NCBI RefSeq assembly: GCF_030538285.1
Contig: NZ_JAUNUG010000027.1
Coordinates: 1 to 39,918, forward strand
Direction of reading: 5' to 3'
DNA length: 39,918 bases
Origin: Corynebacterium sp.
GTDB lineage: Bacteria; Actinomycetota; Actinomycetes; Mycobacteriales; Mycobacteriaceae
Part shown: positions 18,550 to 26,812 of the stretch, one piece after another
How the letters are laid out: each line of letters starts with the position of its first letter
Position numbering within the stretch: position 1 is the first letter of the stretch
Position numbers and translations under genes: made by a program
The notes under the pieces: model-generated
Told to the model about the DNA's origin: nothing
Database searches by the model: none
The model's input: the letters and a program-made list of their open reading frames with translations, nothing else

Positions 18550-18962
18550 GGCATTGACCGTAGTGCCCTATCGCAGTGAAAGCGTCAGGGCGAACCCTGA
18601 TATTGGCCCCTATTTTCAACTGTGGGAAGGTGCCGTTCGCCGACACCGAGCGCGAATCACCCTTCGCACAGCCGACGTTACGGCGACACGGGCCCCTTCT
18701 CAGCCTATTCACAACCCCCTCACTACCAGAAGTCTGACATCACCCCCGAACATCCAGTGAAACAACCCCCTGAACAGGCCGTTCAGCCCCTTGGCCAGAC
18801 TAAGATCCGGGCAACTAGGCAACCCCCTCCCCCTTTATGATAGCCATACTATCTACTACCCCCTTTCACATACCCCCACTTAACAACCGGGCAACTCTCA
18901 GTAAAGTCTAAGTAAGTACTGCCGCACGACAGTAGACGCACATACTCACAGGGGAGCTATTC
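18550..18962. other. Control region between adaptor and sugar transferase genes
   Basis: This 413-bp divergent gap is AT- and C-rich compared with its surroundings. It carries six AC5 motifs (listed separately), two GGGCAACT repeats (18809-18816 and 18889-18896), and TAAAGT at 18902-18907 as a possible -10 box. GGGGAG at 18951-18956 serves the start at 18963. No reading frame looks coding. Confidence 0.6.
18714..18878. promoter_or_regulatory. Array of six AC5(T/G/A) motifs, RamA-type sites
   Basis: ACCCCCT occurs at 18714-18720, 18765-18771, 18822-18828 and 18858-18864, ACCCCCG at 18742-18748 and ACCCCCA at 18872-18878, all on the plus strand. This matches the loose motif reported for the corynebacterial LuxR-type regulator RamA (AC4-5 followed by A, G or T). 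Density in 165 bp directly upstream of the sugar transferase promoter region is what makes it notable. RamA binding is inferred; another regulator or simple C-rich bias are alternatives. Confidence 0.45.
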
Positions 18963-20429
18963 ATGACGAGCTCAAGCACTGCACCCGTTGCACCGAGAGA
19001 GGCACTCGCCGCTCGCCGCAATGGCCGTCGCCGCCGTCGGATGTCCCCCTGCAATGCACTGCACCTGGGTGACGCCCTCGCCATCGGACTGGCCTTGAGC
19101 ACCACGTTCCTTTCCGTGTACCCCCACCACATCCCGGCAGAGAATCCGCTTCGCCTCGACGGTCTCTACGCGTTGGGCTTCACTCTGTTCATCGGATGGC
19201 AACTGATGTTGGCCAACGCGGGCGCCTACTCCAGCCACACGCTGCAGGGCCTGAGGATTCCCGTCAAGAAGATCCTCGTCTCCACCCTCCTGCTGTTCGG
19301 CACCATCGCCATCATCGACCAGACCCTCCTCAACGTCGTGCCTACCCAGATGTTCTCCCGGGCGCTTCCTCTGGGACTGATCCTGATTTTCCTCGCGCGA
19401 CTTATCATCCGTGCGCAGTCCGCCAAGCATGTTCAGGATGGCAACCATACCCAGACGCACATTGTGCTTTGTGCTGGCGATTCATCCGACGACACTCTCG
19501 AGGACCTCCATCGCTGGCAACGCACCGGGGTCACCGTCATCGGCCACATTTCCGCGCGAGATGCGCTCGAGTCGGACACCCCCCTGATGTACATCCTCAA
19601 AGAGGTCGTCGACAGCGGTGCAGACACTCTGCTGTTGTCCCCGTTCTCGGGGCTCAGCGCAGAGCAGTCCCGTTCGCTCGGTTGGATCTTGGAGGGTGTT
19701 GGCATCGGGATGTCGTTCCTGTTGCCCATCAAGGGTGTCTCGGCCGAGAGGATGACGCTGCGGGCAGGTATCAAACCCTCGATCATTGACCTTGCCCCTG
19801 CGCGCTACAACGGCTGGTATTTCCACGTGAAGCGCCTGGTTGACATCGTCGCGGCGAGCTGCGGCATCATCCTGCTGCTACCGGCGTGGCTGATTGTGGC
19901 CGCGAGCATCAAATTGTCCGACGGTGGCCCTGTCTTCTTCTCCCAGGTCCGGGTCGGCCACAACGGGCGTCACTTCCGGATGCACAAGTTCCGCACGATG
20001 CGGACGGATGCCGAGGAGGCTCTCCAGGAGATGCGGGAACGGATGGGTATGTCCGCGGACAGCGGCAATGAGATCTTGTTCAAGCTCAAGTGCGATCCGC
20101 GGATCACCCGCGTGGGTGGTTTCCTACGCCGGTACAGCATCGACGAGCTCCCGCAGCTGTTCAATGTCTTGGCCGGTTCCATGACACTGATCGGACCGCG
20201 CCCGCCGCTGCCCCGCGAAGTGGCCAACTATGAGCCGGAGGTGTTGCGCAAGTTCCTCATCAAACCCGGCCTTACCGGCCTGTGGCAGACGATGGGTCGC
20301 TCGAACCTCTCGTGGAAGGATTCGGTCCATCTCGATCTGTACTACGCGGAGAACTGCTCACCACTGATCGATGTGCGGATCCTGCTGCGGACGGTCAAGG
20401 CCGTGCTGTCCAAGGAGGGCGCCTACTGA
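18963..20429 (+). CDS. Initiating polyprenyl-phosphate sugar-1-phosphate transferase
   Basis: The 488-residue protein has a basic N-terminus, four to five membrane helices (about 37-150) and a nucleotide-binding-like middle domain. A fifth long helix (about 285-315) leads into the bacterial sugar transferase catalytic domain. This contains KLSDGGPVFFSQVRVG, HKFRTMR, DELPQLFNVLAGSMTLIGPRPPLPREV and KPGLTGLWQTMGRS. Such enzymes attach the first sugar phosphate to undecaprenyl phosphate and start capsule, exopolysaccharide or O-antigen units. GGGGAG lies 6 nt before the ATG. It is the island's only enzyme gene on the plus strand and has its own complex upstream region. It overlaps the convergent WecG-type gene by 7 bp. 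The first sugar is unknown. Confidence 0.92.
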   Translation: MTSSSTAPVAPREALAARRNGRRRRRMSPCNALHLGDALAIGLALSTTFLSVYPHHIPAENPLRLDGLYALGFTLFIGWQLMLANAGAYSSHTLQGLRIPVKKILVSTLLLFGTIAIIDQTLLNVVPTQMFSRALPLGLILIFLARLIIRAQSAKHVQDGNHTQTHIVLCAGDSSDDTLEDLHRWQRTGVTVIGHISARDALESDTPLMYILKEVVDSGADTLLLSPFSGLSAEQSRSLGWILEGVGIGMSFLLPIKGVSAERMTLRAGIKPSIIDLAPARYNGWYFHVKRLVDIVAASCGIILLLPAWLIVAASIKLSDGGPVFFSQVRVGHNGRHFRMHKFRTMRTDAEEALQEMRERMGMSADSGNEILFKLKCDPRITRVGGFLRRYSIDELPQLFNVLAGSMTLIGPRPPLPREVANYEPEVLRKFLIKPGLTGLWQTMGRSNLSWKDSVHLDLYYAENCSPLIDVRILLRTVKAVLSKEGAY

Positions 20430-21145
20430 TCCTGCCTGGTGATATCCAGGCAGGATGGTGTCGGCTGGGCACCGATTCCCCGCAGCTTCTCGACGAATCG
20501 TCGCCGCCGCAGCACCGCCGTCACCGCATCCAGCGTGTAACGACGGATGAGTCGACGGGGTTCGTGGATGATCCTCCACAACCATCCCAGCCGCAGTCGG
20601 TGCACCCAGGCCGGGAAATACTGTTCCTTCCGGGAGTACTGGTCGATCCATCCCCCGGCGGTGCAGATCACCGCGTCCGGGGCCACTTTGTGCAACTCGA
20701 CGGCGACTTCGTCCTGCAGTCCGGCACCCAACCCTAGGACGATGACGTCGGGGGCGAAAGCCAGCAACTCCGCCGGATCGGCCCGCAGCCCCGCGAGTTC
20801 CCCGTAGCCGTCCCAGGCCCGGGTGTGGTGCCGTTCGATGCGGGCAGCGGCGGTGGTAGCCACGCCGGGAGCAGCACCGATGAGCGCCACCGCGCTGCCC
20901 GCCGGAAGTTCCTTGCGAAACAGGACCGGCAGAACAAGGTCCGCGGACGTCCGTCCCAGCTCCATGCCCGCGCGGCGCAGCAGCAGCTGCAGGAGAGTTC
21001 CGTCGATCCCGATACAGTCCACCCGCGAGAGCGCTGACCAGTCCGCGTGCTGGATGGACCAGTGATTCAGCCAGGTGACCACCGTGCCAGGTCGGGTGAT
21101 CCGGCGGGCGAGCTCCGCCACCGGGTCAGAGGTGCGCTGTGTCAT
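20423..21145 (-). CDS. WecG/TagA/CpsF family glycosyltransferase
   Basis: The 240-residue protein has the family core CIGIDGTLLQLLLRRAG with SADLVLP (about residues 45-70). It also has the nucleotide-sugar region VALIGAAPGVATTAAARI, APDVIVLGLGAGLQDEVAVEL, and the late motif TAGGWIDQYSRKEQYFPAWVHRLRLGWLWRIIHEPRRL. Characterised members add N-acetylmannosaminuronate (WecG) or N-acetylmannosamine (TagA) to a polyprenyl-diphosphate sugar. Here it probably adds the second sugar after the initiating transferase. The start overlaps the stop of the large secreted protein gene (ATGA), an unusual coupling. Confidence 0.88.
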   Translation of the reverse strand: MTQRTSDPVAELARRITRPGTVVTWLNHWSIQHADWSALSRVDCIGIDGTLLQLLLRRAGMELGRTSADLVLPVLFRKELPAGSAVALIGAAPGVATTAAARIERHHTRAWDGYGELAGLRADPAELLAFAPDVIVLGLGAGLQDEVAVELHKVAPDAVICTAGGWIDQYSRKEQYFPAWVHRLRLGWLWRIIHEPRRLIRRYTLDAVTAVLRRRRFVEKLRGIGAQPTPSCLDITRQDQ

Positions 21146-24100
21146 GGTGTGGTGACCTCCGCTGACAGTTCGAAAGTGATGGACGGGCTCGACCGGTAAT
21201 TAAGGTGTGTTTCCACCGCGATGCGGTTGCTGCCGGCGACGAGCGCTGCCACCGGGATCTCGATGATGAGCGGGTCCGCGATCGCGGTGGCCGTGTTCAC
21301 GGCTGCTTCTGCATTGGTGTGATGGGTGATCACGCCGTCCGGCATCCGGTGCCGCCCGATCTCCTCACCGTTGAGCCGGACGAGGACGCCGTCGTCGGCG
21401 CGGACTGTCAGGCGCAGCACCGCGGCGTCGTCAAGCTGTGCAGGATCGATGTCCAGGTCCTTGACGAAGTACATGGTGCGGGCGCGCTCAGCGTTCGGGA
21501 TATCTAGCACCGTGGCCACACCGTGGTGGCCCCAACCGATCGGAGCGATGCCCTGCTCCCACAGGGAGACATCGGCGATGGTGTCCCATCCGAGCTCGGG
21601 TTCCTCCAGCTCATACCAGTAACTCCAGACCTCCCCCTCGGTGATCCCCGGGGCATACACCGGTTCCTCCACCACCGGCTCCGGGGCCGGGGCCGCATCC
21701 GTCACCATGAGGTTCGCATCGAAGCTCATGTTCGGGCTGGAGAGGTAGTTGACGTGGGTCTCCACCGCCACGACGTTGGTCCCCTCCACCAGCCAGGCAG
21801 ATGGCACCTCGATGCGCGCACGCTCCGCCCGCGCGGCGGGCGTCGAGATCGCCTCGTGGGCACGGGTGCCCGGGTAGATCGGCCCCTCCGGCATGCGGGT
21901 GCGATGAATCTCCCGCCCGTTAAGGTAGACGACCGCCCCGTCATCCGCGACATAATCCAAGGTCGCCGTGGTGAAGGAGGTGGGGTCAGCCACCGTGAAC
22001 TCGTGGGCGAACCAGGTGGTCACCGGGCGCGGGGTACCGATAGGCGGTGTCACCTGCGTCGCCAGACCGCCCGCCCCGTAGCCCACCGGCACCGGCCCCT
22101 CCGACCAGGTGGAGCGGTCCGCCCCGACGGTGTTCCACTCCGGCGCGGGCACACCCTGATCGTAGGAGTAGTGCCACACTGCTCCCTCGTCGATGAGCAC
22201 CGGGGAGTTCGGGTCCACCTCACCCGGCGTGGGTGCCAGCCAGGCGCTTGTCGACGCCGAGCGGTTCCCCGCCGCATCGACGGCCCGGACGAAGAAGCGA
22301 TCATGGCCGCCGCGCGGGACACTCGCAGCCGTTCCTTCCACCTGGGCGATAACGCGGTCGTCGCGAAGCACTTCATAGGCCACCGCATCGTTGACCGCAG
22401 CCCAGCGCAGATCGATATTCTCTTCACCCGAGCCGTCCGCCCACACCTGGGACGGGGTCTCCGGCGCCTCGATGTCCATCGCCGGGTAGCGCACCCAGCC
22501 GCCGTTCCACTGCGAGGTAGTCAGCGACGTGTTCGAGCGGAGGAAATCACCACCCACCCACAGAGCACCGTCAGAGGCGATGTACAGGCTCCAGGCACCG
22601 CCGTTGGCGGATTTCAGGTGGTACGGGGAGAACTCACCCAGCTGGCGGCCGGTGCGGGCATCCCACGCGCCCACCCACTGGATGCTGTCGACCCGCGTCC
22701 AGTCCCGGTTCATGGTGGGCCACTGATAGGCGCTTTCATACATGTTCTCGGTGCAGTGGCACCCCGCATAGGTGATGTCACCGTTGGAGGCGATCGCCTG
22801 GAAATCACCGCCGATGCTCTTGGTGATGGAACCGGACAACCGGTCGAAGGTCTGCGCGTCGTGGCCGAAAAGGGAGTGCTCAGAACCGCCGATGAACAGC
22901 AACTCACCGGCATCCTCGATCGCCTGCTGGTAGTTCGTGCGCTCACTCGCACTGCCCTGGAAGACCCAATCCGACACGGGGAGTGCCCCGGGCTCGGTCG
23001 ACAACGCGGTGGCCTTCATCGCCATGTTGGTCGCCGAACGGGTGAAATAGCCGGCCGCGTAGAAACGATCCCCCGCGGCGGAGGTGTCGATGTCAACGAC
23101 TGTGCCGTTGAACTCCGGGTTCCAATAGCGATCGGGAGTTCCGTTGAGACGCACACGGCCCGCCCCGCGGGAGTAGGAGTCTCTCACCGAATCATCCGAC
23201 AGGTGGGTGAAGTTACCGCCGAGGTAGACGAAATCACCGGACAAGGACAACGACGTGACACTCACCAGGCCAGACGACAGGCGGTTGGTGCCCTGCAACG
23301 TCCAACTGGGATCGATCTCCCCGCTGTAAGCGTCAACGACCACAGTTCCGACGTGCGGCTCACCGTTGACATGGCGGAAGTCGCCGCCGACCAGGAGTCG
23401 GCCGTCGGGAAGCTCCAGGAGGGCCTTGACCTGGTTGTCAAGCTCCAGGCGGAAACCCTCGCGCAGATCTCCTGATACAGAATCGAAGGCGGCCAGCGCC
23501 GTCCGGGGCTCCACCCGACCGGTCGACTTCTGCTCAGCGTGCGTGAAGTTGCCGCCCACGAACATCGTGTCACCGATCTCCGCGAAGGCCTGCACCGGGG
23601 CATTCCCCTCCGCCACCCGCCCGTTCAGATTGCCGGTAACACCCCATGTCGTCGGAGCCGCGAAGTTGTCCACCAGCCCACGGGCCTGGGATGCCGGGGT
23701 GCCTTCCTCCGGGAGCGGAGCAAAATTCTGTTCCGAAGAGATACGGGGACGCAGATATATCTCGCTGTACGGCAGCGGTGCCGAACCCCGGGGCGACCAG
23801 AAGTAATTGTTCGGGGAAGTACTGCCTCCCAGGACCCACGAGCCGTAGCCGTAGCCGCGGTGCCAATCACGGGTCGAGGAGATGGACATATCCACGCGGT
23901 TATAGGAAGAATCCGTGCCGAAACTCGCCTCGAACTGCCCTCCCGAGCGCCACCACCCATTGTCGAAGCGGTAGCGGGCGGCGCTGTCCTCCGTGGCGTG
24001 AGCCCACGTCCACGTGGACATCTTCGCCGGGATGATGTCGACTGACTGCCACCTCGTGCCGGAGCTGTTTCGGGCCCGCACCACGCGCATGCCCTCGTCC

Positions 24101-24537
24101 AGCTCGTTGACCTTGGTCCCCGACAGCAGCCCGTTGACGGTATCGGTGGGCAGTTGCACGGGCTCGAAATTCTCCGGACCCCGACCACGGCCCAGCAGAC
24201 GCGCCGGGTCACCCGCGCCGTCGGCGTAGGGCTGCCAGCCCTCCCGGCCCTGACCGATGAGGACCCACCCGCCACCATCCATGGTCTGATCGCAGTAGAA
24301 CTGCTGCGGCGCCTCCATCTGCGGGGTGAGCAACCAGTAGGCGCCGCTCGGGAGGCGGGGAAAATCCTGCTTGAGGGCCCAGCACGAGCCCGCCGCCGTG
24401 GCGGGTGTGCTGCCGTCGCGTACGACCGGCACCGGATCCTGTGCGCGGGCAACCGGGGGAACAGCTACCGCCATCGACAGGCTGAGGATTCCCACCATGA
24501 ACAGAGAAAACAGGCGTGCAATCGAGACAGAGAACAC
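21142..24537 (-). CDS. Large secreted protein: fibrinogen-like domain, propeller, FN3, two C-terminal repeats
   Basis: This exported protein has 1131 residues. A signal peptide (1-33, hydrophobic core about 10-28, likely cut after ARA) is followed by a fibrinogen-like domain (about 51-266) with the diagnostic FYCDQTMDGGGWVLIG (80-95). A repeat region (about 285-690) has blade-like elements VGGNFTH, VGGDFRH, LGGNFTH, AAGYFTR, IGGSEHS and VGGDFLR. An FN3-like segment spans about 690-772, and two related repeats of about 165 residues (775-945 and 965-1130) each carry DDGxxVxLNGxEI-R-RMP and VETHxNYxSSP. There is no LPXTG motif or C-terminal membrane segment. The GTG at 24535-24537 is chosen because GGTGGA precedes it and it starts a normal signal peptide; an ATG lies 22 codons upstream. 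Carbohydrate binding is likely, not shown. Confidence 0.85.
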   Translation of the reverse strand: MFSVSIARLFSLFMVGILSLSMAVAVPPVARAQDPVPVVRDGSTPATAAGSCWALKQDFPRLPSGAYWLLTPQMEAPQQFYCDQTMDGGGWVLIGQGREGWQPYADGAGDPARLLGRGRGPENFEPVQLPTDTVNGLLSGTKVNELDEGMRVVRARNSSGTRWQSVDIIPAKMSTWTWAHATEDSAARYRFDNGWWRSGGQFEASFGTDSSYNRVDMSISSTRDWHRGYGYGSWVLGGSTSPNNYFWSPRGSAPLPYSEIYLRPRISSEQNFAPLPEEGTPASQARGLVDNFAAPTTWGVTGNLNGRVAEGNAPVQAFAEIGDTMFVGGNFTHAEQKSTGRVEPRTALAAFDSVSGDLREGFRLELDNQVKALLELPDGRLLVGGDFRHVNGEPHVGTVVVDAYSGEIDPSWTLQGTNRLSSGLVSVTSLSLSGDFVYLGGNFTHLSDDSVRDSYSRGAGRVRLNGTPDRYWNPEFNGTVVDIDTSAAGDRFYAAGYFTRSATNMAMKATALSTEPGALPVSDWVFQGSASERTNYQQAIEDAGELLFIGGSEHSLFGHDAQTFDRLSGSITKSIGGDFQAIASNGDITYAGCHCTENMYESAYQWPTMNRDWTRVDSIQWVGAWDARTGRQLGEFSPYHLKSANGGAWSLYIASDGALWVGGDFLRSNTSLTTSQWNGGWVRYPAMDIEAPETPSQVWADGSGEENIDLRWAAVNDAVAYEVLRDDRVIAQVEGTAASVPRGGHDRFFVRAVDAAGNRSASTSAWLAPTPGEVDPNSPVLIDEGAVWHYSYDQGVPAPEWNTVGADRSTWSEGPVPVGYGAGGLATQVTPPIGTPRPVTTWFAHEFTVADPTSFTTATLDYVADDGAVVYLNGREIHRTRMPEGPIYPGTRAHEAISTPAARAERARIEVPSAWLVEGTNVVAVETHVNYLSSPNMSFDANLMVTDAAPAPEPVVEEPVYAPGITEGEVWSYWYELEEPELGWDTIADVSLWEQGIAPIGWGHHGVATVLDIPNAERARTMYFVKDLDIDPAQLDDAAVLRLTVRADDGVLVRLNGEEIGRHRMPDGVITHHTNAEAAVNTATAIADPLIIEIPVAALVAGSNRIAVETHLNYRSSPSITFELSAEVTTP

Positions 24538-24620
24538 CGCGAACAATCCACCTTCAAGACATTTACCAGGGGCCTCCCAGGTCACGGCAGGCAGAGAAAC
24601 CATACCTTTTTCTCAGGATT

Positions 24621-24659
24621 ATCCACCATCTCCACTATCCACTATCTACCCCCGGGGGT
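24621..24659. repeat. Short imperfect tandem repeat and 12-bp palindrome in the leader of the secreted-protein gene
   Basis: Bases 24621-24647 are an imperfect run of ATCYACY units (ATCCACC, ATCTCCACT, ATCCACT, ATCTACC). They merge into the perfect palindrome ACCCCCGGGGGT (24648-24659), which is followed on plus by TTTTTCTC. The palindrome has no loop, so it is a better protein-binding dyad than a terminator. Its halves equal the AC5 motif found in front of the sugar transferase. Confidence 0.5.
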
Positions 24660-24664
24660 TTTTC

Positions 24665-26179
24665 TCAGCGCCGGGAACGCAGAAGCGCCACCAACCCGTC
24701 CAGCCGGAGCGCGCGCCGCAACCACCAGCACGCCATGACGTATAGGGCACCGCAGACCACCAGCGCCAGGAGCATCGCACCGACCGTCTGCCCCCACACC
24801 ATGCTGATGACCAGCGCGGGGATCGCGCCGGTGACCACCACCAACGCCAGGGGACGTGTCACCTCCCACCACGGGGCGGAAATTCCCAGAAAAACCTTGA
24901 CCTCTAGGGCGGCGAGGGCTGCGTCGATAAGCATGCTGGCGGCCCACACGAAAGCCGCACCTTCAATCCCCCACACCGGGATCAACAACACATTGCCGAC
25001 GACGTTGATCACCAGCACCACCACCTTGTTGATCGCCGCCCACCCACTACGCCCGCTCATGATCAGCAACGAGTGGATATTGCCCGCCAGAAATGTCACC
25101 GTGATGCCCACCGCCAGAATTGCCAGCACCGTAACCCCCTCCCGGAACCCCGGACCCAGCAGATCCAGGAACACCGGGGCGAAAACCGCCAACAGGACAT
25201 AGATCGGCGATGCAATGAGCACCAGCCAGATCGTCGCGGTGACATAGAGATCACGCACCTCCTCGTCCTTCCGCTGATGGAGCAACGCTGAGAATCGCGG
25301 CGAGACCACCACTCGGAGGGCAGCGTCCACCACCAGGCCCGCCTGGATGAAGCGAGCGGCACCCCCGTAGACACCGGCTGCCTGATCACTGAGCAACCAG
25401 CCGACCAGCAACACATCAACCCAGATGATCGCCTGCTCCAGCCCGGCCGACGCCGTCCGCGGAGCCGCGAAACCGATGATCTCCCGCACCTGCGTACGCG
25501 TCGGCCACAGCCTGCCCGCCTGTCCTGCCTCCAGGCGCCCCACATGGCCGGAGACCATCACCGCCGCCACCATCATCAGCAACACCAGCGGCAGTGCCCA
25601 CGCCACCGCGACCACGACCACAGAACCCGTGGCCACCGCAGCCACCGCCACCAGCGGCGGACGCAACGCCGGGATGGCGATGTTGTTGACCACGACATAC
25701 TCACGCACCGAGCCGAGCGCGCGCAGAATCGCCGCCGCGATGAGCATCACCGCGCCGGCAGGAATGAACACTCCCAGTGCCCGCACGGAACCGGACACGG
25801 GGTTTCCCTCCCCCGGCCACAACAGCGGCGCCACGAACTGTAGGAGCACGGCCAACGCCACGCTGGCCACCAACGCGATGAGCACGAAGGCCATGATGGT
25901 GGACCGGATCCGGCGGGGATCATCCAACCGGACGCGGGGAAGCAGGTAGATGGCAGTCGAGTCGAGCCCTACCTTGGCAAACGCCAGGACCACCGCAAAG
26001 ACACCCGTGGCCTGGAAGACGACACCGGCACCGTCCGCGCCGAGCAGACGGGTGATCACCACGGTGAGCACGAAGCCCAGAAGGGCGCTGGCGGCAGAGC
26101 CGAAAAAGCTCAGACCACCACCCCGGGCCAGCTCACGCCTGCCCTCCCGCACCGTCGATGCCGTCTCATCCCGGCTCAC
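24665..26179 (-). CDS. Wzx-type polysaccharide flippase (MOP superfamily)
   Basis: The 504-residue membrane protein has about 14 predicted helices. The start (GGGLSFFGSAASALLGFVLTVVITRLLGADGAGVVFQA, about residues 19-57) is typical of polysaccharide flippases of the MATE/MOP superfamily. It would move polyprenyl-linked repeat units across the cytoplasmic membrane before polymerisation by the Wzy-type protein. The start is GTG at 26177-26179. It is divergent from the lipoprotein gene, with an AT-rich 75-bp gap. It stands apart from the upstream glycosyltransferase block and may have its own promoter. Confidence 0.87.
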   Translation of the reverse strand: MSRDETASTVREGRRELARGGGLSFFGSAASALLGFVLTVVITRLLGADGAGVVFQATGVFAVVLAFAKVGLDSTAIYLLPRVRLDDPRRIRSTIMAFVLIALVASVALAVLLQFVAPLLWPGEGNPVSGSVRALGVFIPAGAVMLIAAAILRALGSVREYVVVNNIAIPALRPPLVAVAAVATGSVVVVAVAWALPLVLLMMVAAVMVSGHVGRLEAGQAGRLWPTRTQVREIIGFAAPRTASAGLEQAIIWVDVLLVGWLLSDQAAGVYGGAARFIQAGLVVDAALRVVVSPRFSALLHQRKDEEVRDLYVTATIWLVLIASPIYVLLAVFAPVFLDLLGPGFREGVTVLAILAVGITVTFLAGNIHSLLIMSGRSGWAAINKVVVLVINVVGNVLLIPVWGIEGAAFVWAASMLIDAALAALEVKVFLGISAPWWEVTRPLALVVVTGAIPALVISMVWGQTVGAMLLALVVCGALYVMACWWLRRALRLDGLVALLRSRR

Positions 26180-26204
26180 AGGACCGCCCTTTCCGCACCG
26201 GGCA

Positions 26205-26235
26205 CAGTGCTAATATCTAAACTATCCATACTTAC
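26205..26235. promoter_or_regulatory. AT-rich divergent promoter region, flippase / lipoprotein
   Basis: The 75-bp gap between the GTG at 26179 and the ATG at 26255 includes TAATAT (26211-26216) and TAAACT (26218-26223) on plus, and TATTAG on minus. These are good candidate -10 boxes. No convincing -35 boxes are seen. Confidence 0.35.
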
Positions 26236-26254
26236 ATGCCCCTGGGAGTATCCT

Positions 26255-26812
26255 ATGATGCGGTTTCTCATCGCCGCCGTAATCACGGCGCCCCTCACCC
26301 TCCATGGGTGCTCGAATAGCTCCTCCGAGAACCCACCCAGCCCGGAATCCTCAGCGGAGGTGACTACCCCCACCACCACATCAACGGTGGCGGCCCCGGC
26401 CGCCCCCTCCCCGGAAGGCATCGACACCGGGCTGATGGAGGAGATCGTCGACGTGAGCTTGTCCACCCTGGAAGACCCGACGGCCTCCCTCGACCTCAGC
26501 GAGGTCCTCACCGCCGCTGCCCTGGAGGACATCGAGAACCAACGCCAGGAATGGGCGGTCGAAGGATGGCACCAGGAGGGTGAGGCCTCCGTCACCGTCT
26601 CGGACATTGAGCCGAGCGATAATCCATCGGTGGTCCGCGCCCAGGTGTGCGTCGATTCCTCGGAGGTACGCGTCGTGGATGGCAACGGGGTTGTCATCAA
26701 TGCGGATGTCCCGGCGGAGGAACGACGTTCACTCATGGTGGTCACCTTCGTCCAGGAGGGCGAACTGTGGCGGATGGCCGAGCGCACATTCCCCGACGAT
26801 CCCCGCTGCTGA
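26255..26812 (+). CDS. Putative lipoprotein
   Basis: The 185-residue product has a type II signal peptide: MMRFLIAAVITAPLTLHGC, with the lipid-modified Cys at 19 (His at -2 is unusual). A Ser/Thr/Pro/Ala-rich linker (about 20-60) and a soluble domain (about 65-185) of alternating helix and strands follow. It resembles small NTF2/DUF4878-like lipoproteins only in general shape; I do not recognise the family. The open frame begins 16 codons earlier, but GGGAG lies 6 nt before the ATG pair at 26255. Its last 71 bp are antisense to the end of the Wzy-type gene. It is one of two plus-strand genes in the island. It could anchor or guide the glycan machinery, but no function is shown. Confidence 0.75.
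   Translation: MMRFLIAAVITAPLTLHGCSNSSSENPPSPESSAEVTTPTTTSTVAAPAAPSPEGIDTGLMEEIVDVSLSTLEDPTASLDLSEVLTAAALEDIENQRQEWAVEGWHQEGEASVTVSDIEPSDNPSVVRAQVCVDSSEVRVVDGNGVVINADVPAEERRSLMVVTFVQEGELWRMAERTFPDDPRC

Noticed and set aside
21142-21300. Sortase signal at the C-terminus of the large secreted protein
   Set aside because: No LPXTG-like motif, hydrophobic segment or basic tail; the protein simply ends in VTTP.
21523-23475. 650-codon plus-strand open frame
   Set aside because: Antisense to the secreted fibrinogen-like protein; no recognisable domain and biased composition.
24538-24603. Upstream ATG adding 22 residues to the secreted protein
   Set aside because: AAGGT directly abuts the ATG, too close for a good ribosome binding site, and the extension would bury the signal peptide; the GTG at 24537 gives a normal one.
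24648-24667. Rho-independent terminator
   Set aside because: A T tract follows the palindrome on plus, but no plus-strand gene ends nearby and the palindrome has no loop bases.
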